Notes: a model not told the origin generated them from the letters alone. 64,000 nucleotides of DNA from Oxydemutator sp963693105 (GCA_963693105.1 OY843752.1:1488001-1552000); one strand, 5' to 3'. Positions 34,259-42,686 are shown, numbered from the stretch's first letter. Numbers and translations are program-made.

Positions 34259-34660
34259 TCACGGCAGGCGACCGACGACGTTGCCGGCGCGGTCGTATGC
34301 CTCGATGCCGCGTGCCTCGATGCGCAGTTGCTCGACGATGTCGGCGCCGTCGCGCACGCCGACGACCACCGTGTCCGCACCGAGGCGAACGCGGTTGCCG
34401 GCGCGGTCACGCAGCACCAGCCGGGCGCCGCCCTGGTCCGTCACGTCGAGGCGCGCACGCGCGTCGCCGGCCTCGTCCATCAACACCAGCTCCCTGGTCT
34501 TGAGACTGTCCTCGATCTTCTCATGCCGCCCCGGGCGCAACTCCGGCGGCATCAGCGATTCGTAAAGAAAGAAAGCGACGACTATCACCACCGCCATCCT
34601 CATATTGCGCAGGTGGCGTTCGATCACCGTCATGCGGTTGTGGATTTCATCGTTTGACAT
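34259..34660 (-). CDS. Small membrane-anchored protein with beta repeats
   Basis: A 133-residue protein not assigned to a family. It has one membrane helix near the N-terminus (MAVVIVVAFFLYESL), so the rest is probably periplasmic. The C-terminal part has short repeats of the form L-x-L-x-D-x-x-G-x-x-x-x-R-L (LVLMDEAGDARARLDV, LVLRDRAGNRVRLG, IEAYDRAGNVVGRL), which would build a small beta structure. It lies between yjbQ and potA on the same strand. A link to the transporter is possible but unproven. Confidence 0.6.
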   Translation of the reverse strand: MSNDEIHNRMTVIERHLRNMRMAVVIVVAFFLYESLMPPELRPGRHEKIEDSLKTRELVLMDEAGDARARLDVTDQGGARLVLRDRAGNRVRLGADTVVVGVRDGADIVEQLRIEARGIEAYDRAGNVVGRLP

Positions 34661-34711
34661 CGGCTGACTCCTGTGAAAATTTCTGTGGCGGGTTTTCGTT
34701 GGCGGCGGCGT

Positions 34712-35119
34712 TCAGGCCAGCAGGGTGCACGTCACTTTTCTGGTGTGGGGCGAGGTGCGGTGCTCCCACAGATAAATGCCCTGCCAGACGCCGAGAGCCA
34801 GCCGGCCGCCCTGTACCGGCACGTTCAATTCAGTCTGGGTCAGCACCGAGCGGATGTGAGACGGCATGTCGTCGGGGCCTTCGGCCACGTGGCTGAAGCG
34901 CGGGTCGCCGTCCGGCGCCAGAGCGCTGATAAAACATTCCAGATCCTCATGCACCGCCGGGTCGGCGTTCTCGGTAATCACCAGCGAGGCGCTGGTGTGG
35001 TGAACAAACAGATGGCACAAGCCCTCGCCCGCCTCCGGCAACAAGGCCTGTATGCGATCGGTCAGATTGTAAAAACCCCTGCCTTCGGTGCGGCAGGAAA
35101 TGGCCTTGGATAACAACAT
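34712..35119 (-). CDS. yjbQ: YjbQ/UPF0047 family protein
   Basis: A 135-residue protein with family marks GLCHLFVHHTSASLVITENADP, DDMPSHIRSVLTQTELNVPV and GVWQGIYLWEHR. The His and Asp residues form the presumed metal or phosphate site. Members of the family show weak thiamine phosphate synthase activity, but the physiological role is uncertain. It is divergent from ispG, with 42 bases between the starts. Confidence 0.88.
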   Translation of the reverse strand: MLLSKAISCRTEGRGFYNLTDRIQALLPEAGEGLCHLFVHHTSASLVITENADPAVHEDLECFISALAPDGDPRFSHVAEGPDDMPSHIRSVLTQTELNVPVQGGRLALGVWQGIYLWEHRTSPHTRKVTCTLLA

Positions 35120-35144
35120 CGGCGAGCAACTCTAATATTACGAT

Positions 35145-35150
35145 TATAAT
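35145..35150 (+). promoter_or_regulatory. -10 element (TATAAT) of ispG
   Basis: A perfect TATAAT lies 11 bases before the ispG ATG, predicting a transcript with a leader of only about 5 bases. No good -35 is visible. It sits in the short gap shared with divergent yjbQ. Confidence 0.5.
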
Positions 35151-35161
35151 GGCAAAACACC

Positions 35162-36388
35162 ATGTCTGAAACGCAAAGCGAAATCTCGAAAAAGCGCCTG
35201 TCGTCCGCAGTGCGTGTCGGCCGGGTCGTCCTCGGCGGAGGTCATCCGGTCGTCATTCAATCCATGACCAGCACCGACACCGCGGACGTTGAAAAGAGCG
35301 TGGCGCAAATCGTCGAACTGGCCGAAGCCGGCTCGGAACTGGTGCGGATTACCGTGAACAACGAAGCGGCGGCGCGCGCGGTGCCGCTGATTGCCGGGCG
35401 TCTCGCGGCGCAAAACGTGGACGTGCCGCTGGTGGGCGACTTCCACTTCAACGGCCACAAACTGCTCCGGCAACACCCGGAATGCGGCGAACATCTCGAC
35501 AAGCTGCGCATCAACCCCGGCAACGTCGGGCGCGGGTCGCGCCGCGATTCGCAGTTCGCGCAGATCATCGAAAGCGCCTGCAAGTTCGGCAAGCCGGTGC
35601 GCATCGGCGTCAACTGGGGCAGCCTCGACCAGGAGCTCCTGAAACAAAGACTCGACGACAACGCGGCGCGGCAACAGCCTCATTCACTCGAAGCCGTCAC
35701 CCGCGCGGCGCTGATCGAGTCCGCGCTCGCCAGTGCGCGGCGCGCCGAGGAACTCGGCTTGCCGCACGACCACATTGTCCTGTCGTGCAAACTCAGCGAC
35801 GTGCGCGAACTCATCCGGGTCTATCGCCGCCTGGCCGGGCTGTGCAATTACCCGCTGCACCTCGGCCTGACCGAGGCCGGTCTCGGCAGAAAAGGCGTCG
35901 TCGCCTCGGCCTCGGCGCTGGCGATTCTGCTGCACGAAGGCATCGGCGACACCATCCGCATCTCGCTGACGCCGGCTCCGGGCGAAAGTCGCACCGAGGA
36001 GGTGCTGGTCGCCCGCGAAATCCTGCAAAGTCTCGGCCTGCGCTCGTTCACGCCGGCGATTACCGCCTGCCCCGGCTGCGGCCGCACCACCAGCGACTAC
36101 TTCCGCGAACTGGCCTGCGACATACAGGATTACCTCGAACGCAGAATGCCGGAATGGAAAGACAAACATCGTGGCGTCGAAAACATGAAGGTCGCCGTGA
36201 TGGGCTGCGTCGTCAACGGCCCGGGCGAAAGCAAGCAGGCCAACATCGGCATCAGCCTGCCGGGTTCGGGAGAGCGGCCGGCGGCGCCAATCTATATTGA
36301 CGGAAAACGCAGCGTCACGCTGTCCGGCGAACACCTGGCCGAGGACTTCAAGCGGCTGATCGAGCAATACGTCGCCGCGAATTACTGA
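35162..36388 (+). CDS. ispG: IspG (GcpE): HMBPP synthase
   Basis: The 408-residue iron-sulfur enzyme makes 4-hydroxy-3-methylbut-2-enyl diphosphate in the non-mevalonate isoprenoid pathway. The TIM-barrel part shows VVIQSMTSTDTADVE near residue 37 and RINPGNVGRG near 118. The C-terminal 4Fe-4S site has the Cys residues of TACPGCGRTTSDYF near 300 and MGCVVNGPGESKQANIG near 345. No ribosome site is seen in the 5-base predicted leader. It is convergent with rsmE. Confidence 0.95.
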   Translation: MSETQSEISKKRLSSAVRVGRVVLGGGHPVVIQSMTSTDTADVEKSVAQIVELAEAGSELVRITVNNEAAARAVPLIAGRLAAQNVDVPLVGDFHFNGHKLLRQHPECGEHLDKLRINPGNVGRGSRRDSQFAQIIESACKFGKPVRIGVNWGSLDQELLKQRLDDNAARQQPHSLEAVTRAALIESALASARRAEELGLPHDHIVLSCKLSDVRELIRVYRRLAGLCNYPLHLGLTEAGLGRKGVVASASALAILLHEGIGDTIRISLTPAPGESRTEEVLVAREILQSLGLRSFTPAITACPGCGRTTSDYFRELACDIQDYLERRMPEWKDKHRGVENMKVAVMGCVVNGPGESKQANIGISLPGSGERPAAPIYIDGKRSVTLSGEHLAEDFKRLIEQYVAANY

Positions 36389-36443
36389 CTTTCCCCTCCG
36401 GCCGGATTCCGCACCGCTTGAATCCTTCGCCGGAATAACGGGT

Positions 36444-37154
36444 TCACAAATCGCCGTATAGATATTGAAGCAGGGCGACGCCGGCGGTGACCGCGGTCTC
36501 GACGCGCAATGTGCGCGGCCCCAGCCCGACCGGCTGGAAGCCGGCCTCGCCGGCGCGGCGGATTTCATCGTCGCGCAAGCCGCCTTCCGGGCCGACCAGC
36601 AAGTGCGCGCGCCGCGGCTTGCCGCGCGCCGTGTCCGGCCGGGCGGCGGCGCCGGGGTTCAGCACAAACGCCGGTTCATCGCCGGCAACGGGCGGCAACG
36701 CCGACAGCTCCAGCGGTTCGGCCAGCAGCGGCAATGCCACCCTGCCGCTTTGCTCGCACGCGCTGACGACGACGCCGCGCCAGTGCTGAAGGCGCCCGGC
36801 GGCGCGCATCGGTGCGGTGCGCGCCGTCACCAGCGGCTGGATACCGGAGACGCCCAGCTCGGTGGCTTTCTGAATCGCAAAGTCCATGCACTCCCCCTTG
36901 CACAACGCCAGGTAGAGGCGCACGTCCAGCGCCGGTTCGGCGCACGGCTGCAACTGGCTTTCGCACAAAATGACGGTTGCGCGGCGCGATATGGACAGGA
37001 CCCGGCAAAGAAACTCGTCGCCGAGATGATTGAAGCAACAAACCGGCGCGCCCGTGCGCATCCGCAGGACATGGAGCAGGTGATGGTGGACGCCACTGGT
37101 GGCCTCGAACTCGACGCCGACACCCAGGCGCCGTTCAAGATAGACGCGCGGCAC
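36444..37154 (-). CDS. rsmE: RsmE: 16S rRNA m3U1498 methyltransferase
   Basis: A 236-residue SPOUT-class methyltransferase. An N-terminal PUA-like domain begins PRVYLERRLGVGVEFEA. The SAM knot shows LLVGPEGGLRDDEIRRA and LGPRTLRVETAVTAGVALLQYL at the end. The GTG at 37154 gives the usual family N-terminus; the TTG at 37181 would add nine residues and overlap the small peptide gene upstream. It is the last gene of the short minus-strand run behind the NHLP-like locus. Confidence 0.9.
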   Translation of the reverse strand: MPRVYLERRLGVGVEFEATSGVHHHLLHVLRMRTGAPVCCFNHLGDEFLCRVLSISRRATVILCESQLQPCAEPALDVRLYLALCKGECMDFAIQKATELGVSGIQPLVTARTAPMRAAGRLQHWRGVVVSACEQSGRVALPLLAEPLELSALPPVAGDEPAFVLNPGAAARPDTARGKPRRAHLLVGPEGGLRDDEIRRAGEAGFQPVGLGPRTLRVETAVTAGVALLQYLYGDL

Positions 37155-37177
37155 TCTCCCGCCGCGCGACTCACGAT

Positions 37178-37345
37178 TCAAGGAGCGGGAAGGGTTTCGG
37201 GTTCGATGCCCAGATGCCGCAATCTGCCCTGCTGCTGGGAGACACCGAGACCCGCGGCGAGCCCGATGCCGGTGCCGACAGCGGCAAGCGCTATCATGCC
37301 GCCGATGATACTGAAGATGACCTCGCCTCCGGAAATGCTTTTCAT
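37178..37345 (-). CDS. Small Gly-rich hydrophobic peptide after a GG motif (probable RiPP core frame)
   Basis: A 55-codon frame beginning MKSISGGEVIFSIIGG and continuing through a hydrophobic glycine-rich stretch (IALAAVGTGIGLAAGLGV), then QQQGRLRHLGIEPETLPAP. Its ATG overlaps the stop of the NHLP-like frame (ATGA). Read upstream in this frame, the bases give QEDMKSISGG, close to the leader end L-x-x-E-x-L-x-x-I-S-G-G used for cleavage by peptidase-ABC exporters. It thus looks like the leader end and core of the precursor whose N-terminal leader is in the other frame. Whether it is translated alone, by frameshifting, or not at all is unknown. Confidence 0.55.
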   Translation of the reverse strand: MKSISGGEVIFSIIGGMIALAAVGTGIGLAAGLGVSQQQGRLRHLGIEPETLPAP

Positions 37346-37605
37346 ATCCTCTTGCCGAGCACTCCCTTGCTCATTCCTTCATACGCCGGAACACAAATAT
37401 TAAATTCATCCCTGGTATTCTGAACGACCCGAATTTTCGCATCGTCGTCGAATTGGTGATCCAGCAGTTGCCGGAATGCTTCTCTAGGATCGTTCCGGAT
37501 AAGGGACAAAAAGTCCCGATTGCTTCTGCATTGCCCGGCCACTATGGTCGAAACAATCTCGTTGGTTACCGGCAAAAAAGTGGCACGGTCAGTTGAATTG
37601 GTCAC
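37342..37605 (-). CDS. NHLP-type (nitrile hydratase-like) RiPP leader, frame-split
   Basis: An 87-residue protein with start GTG 37605 and an excellent ribosome site (AAGGAGGA) 5 bases upstream. The pattern NRDFLSLIRNDPREAFRQLL, then AKIRVVQNTRDEFNICVPAYE, matches NHLP leader peptides (D-x-x-F-x-x-x-L-x-x-DP...VVE-T...vP), derived from nitrile hydratase alpha. The expected GG cleavage site and core are missing from this frame, which ends EGMSKGVLGKRI. They appear in the -1 frame at 37178-37345. No maturation enzyme or peptidase-containing exporter is in the window. Confidence 0.65.
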   Translation of the reverse strand: MTNSTDRATFLPVTNEIVSTIVAGQCRSNRDFLSLIRNDPREAFRQLLDHQFDDDAKIRVVQNTRDEFNICVPAYEGMSKGVLGKRI

Positions 37606-37685
37606 GACATCCTCCTTGTATTGTTGTCCGTCGAGTCGGCGTCATACTAACACGGCCGACCCGCCACCCGGCTTGTGCCAAAAGT

Positions 37686-37727
37686 GATTGAACGCGGCGT
37701 AGTTCCCGCCGTGCACGGCGTTCAATC
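37686..37727 (-). terminator. Hairpin at the ahcY stop
   Basis: Perfect 10-base arms GATTGAACGC and GCGTTCAATC enclose a GC-rich 22-base centre that can pair further. On the minus strand the arm ends at the ahcY stop codon side and is followed by ACTTTTGG. It fits an intrinsic terminator for metK-ahcY, leaving the NHLP-like gene downstream to its own promoter (TAGTAT near 37644-37649). Confidence 0.5.
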
Positions 37728-39039
37728 AATAGCGGTAATGGTCGGGTTTGTAAGGGCCGTCCACCGGCACGCCGGTGTATTCCGCCTGCTCGGCGGTCAG
37801 CTTCGTCAGTTTCGCGCCGACCTTATCGAGGTGCAGGCGGGCGACCTCCTCGTCGAGTCTTTTCGGCAGTATATGGACGCTGCAATCATAATCGCCGCTG
37901 TTTTTCCACAATTCAATCTGCGCCAGCACCTGGTTGGTAAAAGAATTGGACATCACGAAACTGGGATGACCGGTCGCACACCCGAGATTGACCAGGCGTC
38001 CCTCGGCGAGAAGAATAACGCGCTTGCCGTCGGCAAAGACGACGTGGTCCACCTGCGGCTTGATGTTCTCCCAGCGGCAGTTCTCCTTCAGCGCGGCGAC
38101 ATCAATCTCGTTGTCAAAATGACCGATGTTGCAGACAATGGCCTGGTCTTTCATGCGCTGCAGATGCTCGTATGAGATGACCCGGTAATTGCCGGTCGCG
38201 GTCACGAAAATATCGGCCCGGGTGACGGCGTCCTCCAGCGTCACCACGCGGTAGCCCTCCATGCTCGCCTGCAACGCGCAAATCGGATCCACCTCGGTGA
38301 CCAGGACGATGCAGCCCTGCCCGCGCAGCGACTGGGCGCAGCCCTTGCCGACATCGCCGTAACCGCAAACGACGGCGGTCTTGCCGGCGATCATCACATC
38401 GGTGGCGCGCTTGATGCCGTCGAGCAGCGATTCGCGGCAGCCGTAGATATTGTCGAATTTCGACTTGGTGACCGAGTCGTTGACGTTGAACGCCACCATC
38501 TTCAATTCGCCCCGGCGCTGCATATCGTAAAGACGCTTGACGCCGGTCGTGGTCTCCTCGGAGACCCCCTTGAGCGACGCCAGCAACTCCGGCCTGCGCT
38601 GACAGACAAAGCCGGTCAAATCTCCGCCGTCGTCGAGCAGCAAATCGGGCGTCCAGCCGTCCGGCCCGCGCAACGTCTGCTCGATGCACCACCAGTATTC
38701 CGACTCGCTCTCGCCTTTCCACGCGAACACCGGAACGCCGGTGGCGGCGATGGCCGCCGCCGCGTGATCCTGGGTCGAGAAGATATTGCACGAGGACCAG
38801 CGGATGCTCGCACCCAGTTCAATCAGTGTCTCGATCAGCACCGCGGTTTGTATCGTCATGTGCAAACAGCCGGCGATGCGCGCGCCTTCGAGCGGCTTTT
38901 TGCCGGCGTAACGCCCGCGCAACGCCATCAACCCCGGCATCTCCGTCTCGGCAATCGCGATTTCGCTGCGCCCCCACCCGGCAAGGCCGATGTCGGCGAC
39001 CCGGTAGTCTTCTTTCAGGTTTTTTACTGGATGGTTCAT
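37726..39039 (-). CDS. ahcY: AhcY: S-adenosylhomocysteine hydrolase
   Basis: A 437-residue NAD-dependent enzyme that splits S-adenosylhomocysteine to adenosine and homocysteine. Marks are GCLHMTIQTAVLIETL near residue 56, SCNIFSTQDHAAAAIA, CGYGDVGKGCAQSLRGQG (NAD loop) near 225, and the C-terminal DGPYKPDHYRY with the lysine and tyrosine that close the NAD site. It follows metK by 33 bases on the same strand, so SAM synthesis and SAH removal are cotranscribed. Confidence 0.96.
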   Translation of the reverse strand: MNHPVKNLKEDYRVADIGLAGWGRSEIAIAETEMPGLMALRGRYAGKKPLEGARIAGCLHMTIQTAVLIETLIELGASIRWSSCNIFSTQDHAAAAIAATGVPVFAWKGESESEYWWCIEQTLRGPDGWTPDLLLDDGGDLTGFVCQRRPELLASLKGVSEETTTGVKRLYDMQRRGELKMVAFNVNDSVTKSKFDNIYGCRESLLDGIKRATDVMIAGKTAVVCGYGDVGKGCAQSLRGQGCIVLVTEVDPICALQASMEGYRVVTLEDAVTRADIFVTATGNYRVISYEHLQRMKDQAIVCNIGHFDNEIDVAALKENCRWENIKPQVDHVVFADGKRVILLAEGRLVNLGCATGHPSFVMSNSFTNQVLAQIELWKNSGDYDCSVHILPKRLDEEVARLHLDKVGAKLTKLTAEQAEYTGVPVDGPYKPDHYRY

Positions 39040-39072
39040 CTTCTCTCCGCTGAATTGGTCAATATGTGAAAC

Positions 39073-40239
39073 TCACGACGCATCACGCAGCAAGTCCGCC
39101 TTGTCGCGGCGCTCCCACGTGAAATCCTCGTCGCGCCTGCCGAAATGGCCGAAAGCTGCAGTGCGCCGGTATATCGGCCGCAACAAATCCAGCGCCCGGA
39201 TGATGCCGGCCGGGCGCAAATCGAAGTGTTCGTGCACCAGCGCCTCGATGCGCCCGCTTTCGATTGTGCCGGTGCCGAAGGTCTCGACGCTCACCGAGGT
39301 CGGCTCGGCGATGCCGATGGCATAGGAAATCTGCACCTCGCAGCGCCCCGCAAGCCCCGCCGCGACGATGTTCGCGGCGACATGGCGCGCGGCATAAGCC
39401 GCCGAACGATCCACCTTCGACGGATCCTTGCCGGAAAAGGCGCCGCCGCCATGACGCGCCATGCCGCCGTACGTATCCACGATGATCTTGCGCCCGGTCA
39501 GTCCGCAGTCGCCGACCGGCCCGCCGATGACGAAAGCCCCGGTCGGATTGATGAAATAGCGGGTGTCGGGCGAAAGCCACTGCTTCGGCAGCACCGGCGC
39601 GATGATCTCCTCCTTCACCGCCTCTTCGATCCGGTCATGCGACACGCCCTCGTCGTGCTGCGTCGAGAACACCACCGCGTCAATGCCGACGGGACGGCCG
39701 TCCTCGTAGCGAAACGTCAGTTGCGACTTGGCGTCCGGGCGCAACCACGCGACGGCGCCGTCTTTGCGCACCTCGGAATGGCGTCTGACGAGGCGGTGGG
39801 CGTAATCAATCGGCGCCGGCATCAACGCATCGGTCTCTTCGGTGGCGTAACCGAACATCAACCCCTGGTCGCCTGCGCCCTGCTTGCCGGCGGCGTCGCG
39901 GTCCACGCCCTGCGCGATGTCGGGCGACTGCTCGCCCAGCAGCAGCAGCACCTCGCAGGTGTGCCCATCGAAGCCGAGTTCCGGGCGGTCGTAGCCGATG
40001 TCGTTGACGACTCGCCTGACGATGGCCTCGTAATCAAGACCCGCCAGCGCCCTCGTCTCGCCAGCCAGAATCACACGGTTGTCCTTGACCAGCGTCTCGC
40101 AGGCGACACGAACACCGCGCCGGGCGTCGGTCGTCGGCGCGGCGTCGAGCACCGCATCGAGAACCGCATCGGAAATCTGGTCGCAGATTTTGTCCGGGTG
40201 CCCTTCGGACACCGACTCTGAAGTAAAAAGCTTTTCCAT
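39073..40239 (-). CDS. metK: MetK: S-adenosylmethionine synthetase
   Basis: A 388-residue enzyme making SAM from methionine and ATP. The N-terminus FTSESVSEGHPDKICDQISD, the motif GAGDQGLMFGYA near residue 118, and GGGAFSGKDPSKVDRSAAY near 262 are diagnostic. The gene is the first of metK-ahcY. A TATAAT lies 18 bases before the ATG. No SAM riboswitch is recognised in the short leader. Confidence 0.96.
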   Translation of the reverse strand: MEKLFTSESVSEGHPDKICDQISDAVLDAVLDAAPTTDARRGVRVACETLVKDNRVILAGETRALAGLDYEAIVRRVVNDIGYDRPELGFDGHTCEVLLLLGEQSPDIAQGVDRDAAGKQGAGDQGLMFGYATEETDALMPAPIDYAHRLVRRHSEVRKDGAVAWLRPDAKSQLTFRYEDGRPVGIDAVVFSTQHDEGVSHDRIEEAVKEEIIAPVLPKQWLSPDTRYFINPTGAFVIGGPVGDCGLTGRKIIVDTYGGMARHGGGAFSGKDPSKVDRSAAYAARHVAANIVAAGLAGRCEVQISYAIGIAEPTSVSVETFGTGTIESGRIEALVHEHFDLRPAGIIRALDLLRPIYRRTAAFGHFGRRDEDFTWERRDKADLLRDAS

Positions 40240-40257
40240 GGCGGGAATAAACCGGGC

Positions 40258-40263
40258 ATTATA
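40258..40263 (-). promoter_or_regulatory. -10 element (TATAAT) of metK
   Basis: TATAAT on the minus strand lies 18 bases before the metK start, giving a leader of about 12 bases. It sits in the gap shared with the divergent redoxin gene at 40366. Confidence 0.5.
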
Positions 40264-40365
40264 CCAAGCGCACGCGCCGAGTCATCCGCCGCCCGGCCGG
40301 CCCCGCTTGAAAGGGCGCAAAAAGCGGCGTATGCTACGCGCCTTCCCCTTGAAAGGAGCAACACA

Positions 40366-40920
40366 ATGGCGGCAAAAACAACCCCGGTCTGCGAGTTCGG
40401 CCTTCCCGCCGTGGACTTCACACTGCCCGGCGTGGACGGCAAAACCTACGACCTGCGCGGTTGCATGGGGGAAAACGGCCTGTTGGTCATGTTCATCTGC
40501 AACCACTGTCCTTTCGTCAAGGCGATTCAGCGCAAACTGGTGCGCGATACCGACGCCTTGCTCGAGCATGGAATCGGCTCGGTCGCAATCATGTCGAACG
40601 ACCCCGATGACTACCCGGAAGACTCTTTCGACAACATGAAAAAAGTCGCGAAACGCTGCGGCTACTCGTTTCCCTATCTGTACGACGAAAGCCAGGGGAC
40701 GGCCAAAGCCTACGGCGCCGTCTGCACGCCCGACTTCTTCGGCTACAACACCGATTATGAACTCCAGTTTCGCGGGCGTCTTGACGACAGCGGCCCGGTA
40801 AAAACCGGCGACCGCTCGCCGCGCGAACTCTACGAGGCGATGAAAGAAATCGCCGAAACCGGACGCGGGCCGGAAAAACAGACGCCGAGTATCGGCTGCT
40901 CGATCAAGTGGCGGCGCTGA
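40366..40920 (+). CDS. Thioredoxin-fold redoxin (AhpC/TSA-like)
   Basis: A 184-residue protein with VDFTLPGVDGKTYDLRG near residue 16 and the active-site-like VMFICNHCPFVKAI near 45, which has a CxxC (CNHC) at the start of a thioredoxin helix. Later SNDPDDYPEDSF and YDESQGTAKAYGAVCTPDFF are typical of this family of peroxiredoxin-like proteins. No signal peptide is seen, so it is likely cytosolic. It has AAAGGAGCA before the ATG. The partner is unknown. It is convergent with sspB. Confidence 0.82.
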   Translation: MAAKTTPVCEFGLPAVDFTLPGVDGKTYDLRGCMGENGLLVMFICNHCPFVKAIQRKLVRDTDALLEHGIGSVAIMSNDPDDYPEDSFDNMKKVAKRCGYSFPYLYDESQGTAKAYGAVCTPDFFGYNTDYELQFRGRLDDSGPVKTGDRSPRELYEAMKEIAETGRGPEKQTPSIGCSIKWRR

Positions 40921-40927
40921 CCGGCGC

Positions 40928-41311
40928 CTACTCCACCAGTTTCAGGTCGGGGCCGCCCGGCTTCTTGCCGGGCACATTCCTGTGCTCGGACTCGTCCAGC
41001 TGCGCCTCGTCGGAGAGCACCACGCCCTGCAGATTCTCGCGCGCGTAAATCATCATCACCGCGTCCAGCGGCACCACAACCGGCATCGCCCGCCCGTCGA
41101 AACGCGCGCTGAAGGAGACGACCTCGTCGTCCATCACAAAATCGCGCACCGCGTCCACCGATATGTTCAATGTCACCAGGTTGTTCTTGTCGTGGCCGGG
41201 CGGCACCTGCACGCCGGGGTGCAGCGAGTTGAAAACAATATGCGGTGTACAGCCGTTGTCCACGATCCACTGGTGAATCGCGCGGAATATGTAGGGCCGC
41301 CGCGAGGTCAA
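40928..41311 (-). CDS. sspB: SspB: ClpXP adaptor
   Basis: A 127-residue protein. The N-terminal RRPYIFRAIHQWIVDNGCTPHIVF and the middle VVSFSARFDGRAMPVVVPLDAVMMIYARENLQG match the SspB substrate-binding domain. The acidic, flexible tail ends GGPDLKLVE, the ClpX-binding motif. SspB delivers ssrA-tagged proteins to ClpXP. The start is TTG at 41311. It follows sspA by 9 bases, as in other gammaproteobacteria. Confidence 0.92.
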   Translation of the reverse strand: MTSRRPYIFRAIHQWIVDNGCTPHIVFNSLHPGVQVPPGHDKNNLVTLNISVDAVRDFVMDDEVVSFSARFDGRAMPVVVPLDAVMMIYARENLQGVVLSDEAQLDESEHRNVPGKKPGGPDLKLVE

Positions 41312-41320
41312 GACCGCAGT

Positions 41321-41989
41321 CTATCGGGGCGCGAGTTCGGCCTCGGCGTCGGTCAGGCTCAGGCGGAACGAAGGCCGCTCGAAGATCCGTTTGGCATACT
41401 GCCACACCGGCCTCAGCCGCCTGTTGGAAGCGTAGGTGATGTTCAACGTCGGCAGGCGCCACAGAATCGAGGCGAAACTGCAATCCAGCAGGCTGAACTC
41501 GTCGTTCAGAAAATAGCGGCTCGACTGGAAAATGGAGACCTGCGAAAGCAGCGCTTCCTCCAGCACCTTTCTGGCCTTGCTGGCGACCTTGCGATTCGAG
41601 GACTGCGCCTTTTTCAACTGGGGATACCAGTCGGTCTCGATGTGATACATGCCGAGGCGCAGGCGCGCGCGCCGCATCGGGTCAATCGGCATCAGCGGCG
41701 GGTGCGGGAAACGCTCTTCGAGATAATCGAGGATGGTGCGCGAATCGTACACCACGATGTCGCGGTCCACCAGCGTCGGCACCGAGTTGTAGGGATTGAT
41801 TTCCGACAAATCATCGGGCGTGCTCGAACCGTCCACCGGCACCGTATTGAAATCAATCTCTTTCTCGGCCAGCGTGATTCGCACGCGATGGCACATCGGG
41901 CACAGCGACCCGGAGAACAACGTCATGACAATCTGCCGGTCCGGCAGCAACGTTGTCTTGCTGTCAATGGATATCTTTCCAGTACTCAC
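41321..41989 (-). CDS. sspA: SspA: stringent starvation protein A
   Basis: A 222-residue protein with the glutathione S-transferase fold that binds RNA polymerase under stress. VMTLFSGSLCPMCHRVRITLAEKEI near residue 21, NPYNSVPTLVDRDIVVYDSRTILDYLEERFPHPPLMP near 70 and WRLPTLNI support it. The GTG at 41989 gives about 12 extra residues before VMTLFSG compared with E. coli and overlaps petC by 26 bases, so the exact start is uncertain. Confidence 0.9.
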   Translation of the reverse strand: MSTGKISIDSKTTLLPDRQIVMTLFSGSLCPMCHRVRITLAEKEIDFNTVPVDGSSTPDDLSEINPYNSVPTLVDRDIVVYDSRTILDYLEERFPHPPLMPIDPMRRARLRLGMYHIETDWYPQLKKAQSSNRKVASKARKVLEEALLSQVSIFQSSRYFLNDEFSLLDCSFASILWRLPTLNITYASNRRLRPVWQYAKRIFERPSFRLSLTDAEAELAPR

Positions 41990-42686
41990 GTTTCAGAAAA
42001 TAAGTTACGCCCAACAGGGCCAGAAGGAACAGGATAACCCATATTCCGGATTTTTCCCGTTTCAATGCCGCCGGTTCGGCCAGATAAGCGAGAAAAGTGA
42101 CCAGGTCGCGCACGACCTCGTCGTATTCTTCTTCAGACAGCAAACCGGGTTTGACCAGTTCAAACCCTTCGATGACCTGCCTGTTGCCGTTGGCTCCACC
42201 TTTCTTATACACCGGTTTTTGCCATCCTTGCAACTCCCATAACACGTGCGGCATCGCAACATGCTGGAATATCGCGTTATTTACGCCCAGGGGCCGGGAC
42301 TCGTCCAGATAGAAAGACTTCAGGTAGGTGTAAATCCAGTCCACCCCGCGCGAGCGCGCCACCAGCGTCAAATCCGGCGGCGGCGCGCCGAACCATTGGA
42401 GCGCCTTGTCCTCGGGCATCGCAATGGTCATCAGGTCGCCGATCTTGCCGTCGGTGAGAATAAGGTTTTCCCGGACCATCTCCCCGGACAGCCCCAAATC
42501 CTCGCCGACCCATTTGTAACGCGCATAACGCGAACTGTGGCAGCTCAGGCAATAGTTGACAAAATACTTCGCCCCTCTCTGCAACGAGGCGTGATTGTGA
42601 ATGCTGATTTCAACCGGTTGCAGTGGATAACCCATGTCGGCCGCATTTGCCTGCGCGCCTGTCAGCGCGATCAACAGCGCCGTCAT
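41964..42686 (-). CDS. petC: PetC: cytochrome c1 of the bc1 complex
   Basis: A 240-residue protein. A short signal peptide (TALLIALTGAQANA) leads to the haem c site CLSCH near residue 42 and the methionine ligand region HVAMPHVLWELQGWQKP. A C-terminal membrane anchor (SGIWVILFLLALLGVTYFL) ends in basic residues. It carries electrons from the Rieske protein to soluble cytochrome c. The ATG at 42686 is chosen because a GGAGG lies 9 bases before it. It lies 20 bases after petB. Confidence 0.93.
   Translation of the reverse strand: MTALLIALTGAQANAADMGYPLQPVEISIHNHASLQRGAKYFVNYCLSCHSSRYARYKWVGEDLGLSGEMVRENLILTDGKIGDLMTIAMPEDKALQWFGAPPPDLTLVARSRGVDWIYTYLKSFYLDESRPLGVNNAIFQHVAMPHVLWELQGWQKPVYKKGGANGNRQVIEGFELVKPGLLSEEEYDEVVRDLVTFLAYLAEPAALKREKSGIWVILFLLALLGVTYFLKREYWKDIH

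Noticed and set aside
37342..37400. Programmed -1 frameshift site joining the NHLP leader and core
   Set aside because: No X-XXY-YYZ heptamer with a downstream stem was found. A mutation, sequencing error or ATGA coupling is simpler; the possibility is left open in the finding.
39040..39072. SAM or SAH riboswitch near metK-ahcY
   Set aside because: The leader and the gap between the genes are only about 12 and 33 bases, too short for any known class.
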